From positions 1 to 7,021 of the forward strand of contig WFYF01000154.1 in the NCBI GenBank assembly GCA_015490255.1: 7,021 nucleotides of DNA, given 5' to 3'. The position numbers and the translations under genes are program-made. The notes below the pieces were generated by a model that was not told the DNA's origin, did no database searches, and saw only the letters and a list, made by a program, of their open reading frames with translations. Numbering within the stretch: the first letter of the stretch is position 1; each line of letters opens with the position of its first letter. Below, piece after piece: positions 6,476 to 7,021 of this stretch. This stretch comes from Caldifarciminota bacterium (lineage in GTDB: Bacteria > Hydrothermota > Hydrothermia > S141-80).

Positions 6476-7021
6476 ATGTTGTGGGTTTTTGTATCCGTCA
6501 TCAGTGTTGCCCTTCTCCCGGTGGCCGAAGGGCTGCCCCAGCCCACGGAATTCGTTCCCCATCCGCAGGACTCCTCCCGGGCCTATGTGCTGAGCCGCAC
6601 AGGGAAAGTTTTTGCAGTGAGCCTTGAGAAGGGAACGGTCCGGGTGTGGATGGATCTCCAGCCCTTTCTCACCACCCGGGGCCCGGAACAGGGACTGCTG
6701 GGCATGGCCTTCTCCCCTCACGCCCCCGAAGTGTTCGTGAACTTCACCGACACGCTGGGTCACACCGTGATCGCCCGCATTCCCCTCCAGAACGGGCAGC
6801 CGGATCTTTCCCGGATGAAGACGGTGCTCCGCATCCGGCAGCCCGCGTCCAACCACAACGGAGGCTGTCTCCGGTTCGGACCGGATGGGATGCTCTATGT
6901 GGCCACAGGCGATGGAGGACGTGCCGGCGACCCCTGGGGGAATGCTCAGAACACGGGGAGCCTTCTGGGCAAGATTCTCCGGATTGACGTTCGTGTTCAT
7001 CCTTACACCGTCCCTCCGGAC
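6476..7021 (+). CDS. PQQ-dependent sugar dehydrogenase-like protein (GSDH/YliI family), 3' end cut by window edge
   Basis: This frame is open from the ATG at 6476 to the last base and gives the first 182 residues. The family consists of six-bladed beta-propellers that oxidise aldose sugars in the periplasm with pyrroloquinoline quinone and calcium. The N-terminus is hydrophobic with no early charge (MLWVFVSVISVALLPVAEG), fitting an export signal with an uncertain cleavage site. Family motifs: EQGLLGMAFSP at 71-81; NHNGG at 126-130, where the His corresponds to the catalytic base of soluble glucose dehydrogenase; LRFGPDGMLYVATGDGG at about 132-148; and GDPWGNAQN followed by SLLGKILRIDV. About half or more of the usual protein lies beyond the edge, including other PQQ-binding residues, so activity cannot be confirmed. 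Family members vary in substrate and some may not be sugar oxidases. Confidence 0.92.
   Translation, partial: MLWVFVSVISVALLPVAEGLPQPTEFVPHPQDSSRAYVLSRTGKVFAVSLEKGTVRVWMDLQPFLTTRGPEQGLLGMAFSPHAPEVFVNFTDTLGHTVIARIPLQNGQPDLSRMKTVLRIRQPASNHNGGCLRFGPDGMLYVATGDGGRAGDPWGNAQNTGSLLGKILRIDVRVHPYTVPPD

Noticed and set aside
4342..6546. 734-residue open frame on the minus strand across the secreted protein gene
   Set aside because: It is rich in Arg, His and Pro, carries a mirror of the tandem repeats, and has no recognisable domain. The + strand gene has a signal peptide and coherent domains, so this is a shadow.
6646..6987. 113-residue + frame inside the sugar dehydrogenase
   Set aside because: It is an out-of-frame shadow; the frame starting at 6476 carries the conserved motifs.
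6113..7000. 295-residue open frame on the minus strand covering the sugar dehydrogenase start
   Set aside because: The + strand frame here has clear GSDH motifs, while the minus-strand translation is low-complexity Pro/His/Ala-rich.

Overview
The window holds six protein-coding genes, all on the + strand and packed almost without gaps. The DNA is GC-rich (codons mostly end in G or C), the Shine-Dalgarno sites are strong, and two genes start with GTG, so this is a bacterial chromosome segment. The fourth large gene carries a C-terminal domain of the Por/type IX-secretion or FlgD-Ig-like kind plus repeated beta-sandwich modules. That architecture is common in the FCB superphylum (Bacteroidota, Rhodothermota, Calditrichota, Cloacimonadota) and in related candidate phyla such as WOR-3/Hydrothermae. 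The lineage is an inference from architecture only; I cannot name a species.

Layout: (1) 2-418, the 3' part of an OsmC/Ohr-family redox protein, cut by the window's left edge. (2) 415-3117, valS, a complete valyl-tRNA synthetase with cysteine-rich zinc-binding elements, starting inside the stop of the OsmC gene (ATGA). (3) 3114-3452, a small two-helix membrane protein of LapA type with a C-terminal coiled coil, starting inside the valS stop (GTGA). (4) 3449-4024, a putative exported protein or lipoprotein of unknown function, again starting in a GTGA overlap. (5) 4039-6414, a 791-residue secreted modular protein: signal peptide, DUF4350/GATase-like domain, proline linker, two ~200-residue tandem beta-sandwich repeats, and a C-terminal sorting-type domain. 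(6) 6476-7021, the 5' part of an exported PQQ-dependent sugar dehydrogenase-like beta-propeller (GSDH/YliI family), cut by the right edge.

Genes 1-4 are linked by 4-base stop/start overlaps, and gene 5 follows after 14 bases, so genes 1-5 are probably one transcription and translation-coupled unit. The order runs from housekeeping (redox, tRNA charging) to envelope and secreted functions. The only gap of any size is the 61 bases before gene 6, where I see a ribosome binding site but no convincing terminator or promoter. I found no RNA genes, CRISPR array, insertion sequence or other mobile element.

The most unusual feature is inside gene 5. Its two repeat modules share a 40-base nearly identical DNA segment, and the 3' half of the gene changes sharply in codon use (Thr from ACC to ACG) and strand composition (strong G over C). 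This suggests that its repeat and sorting cassette has a different history from its N-terminal part.
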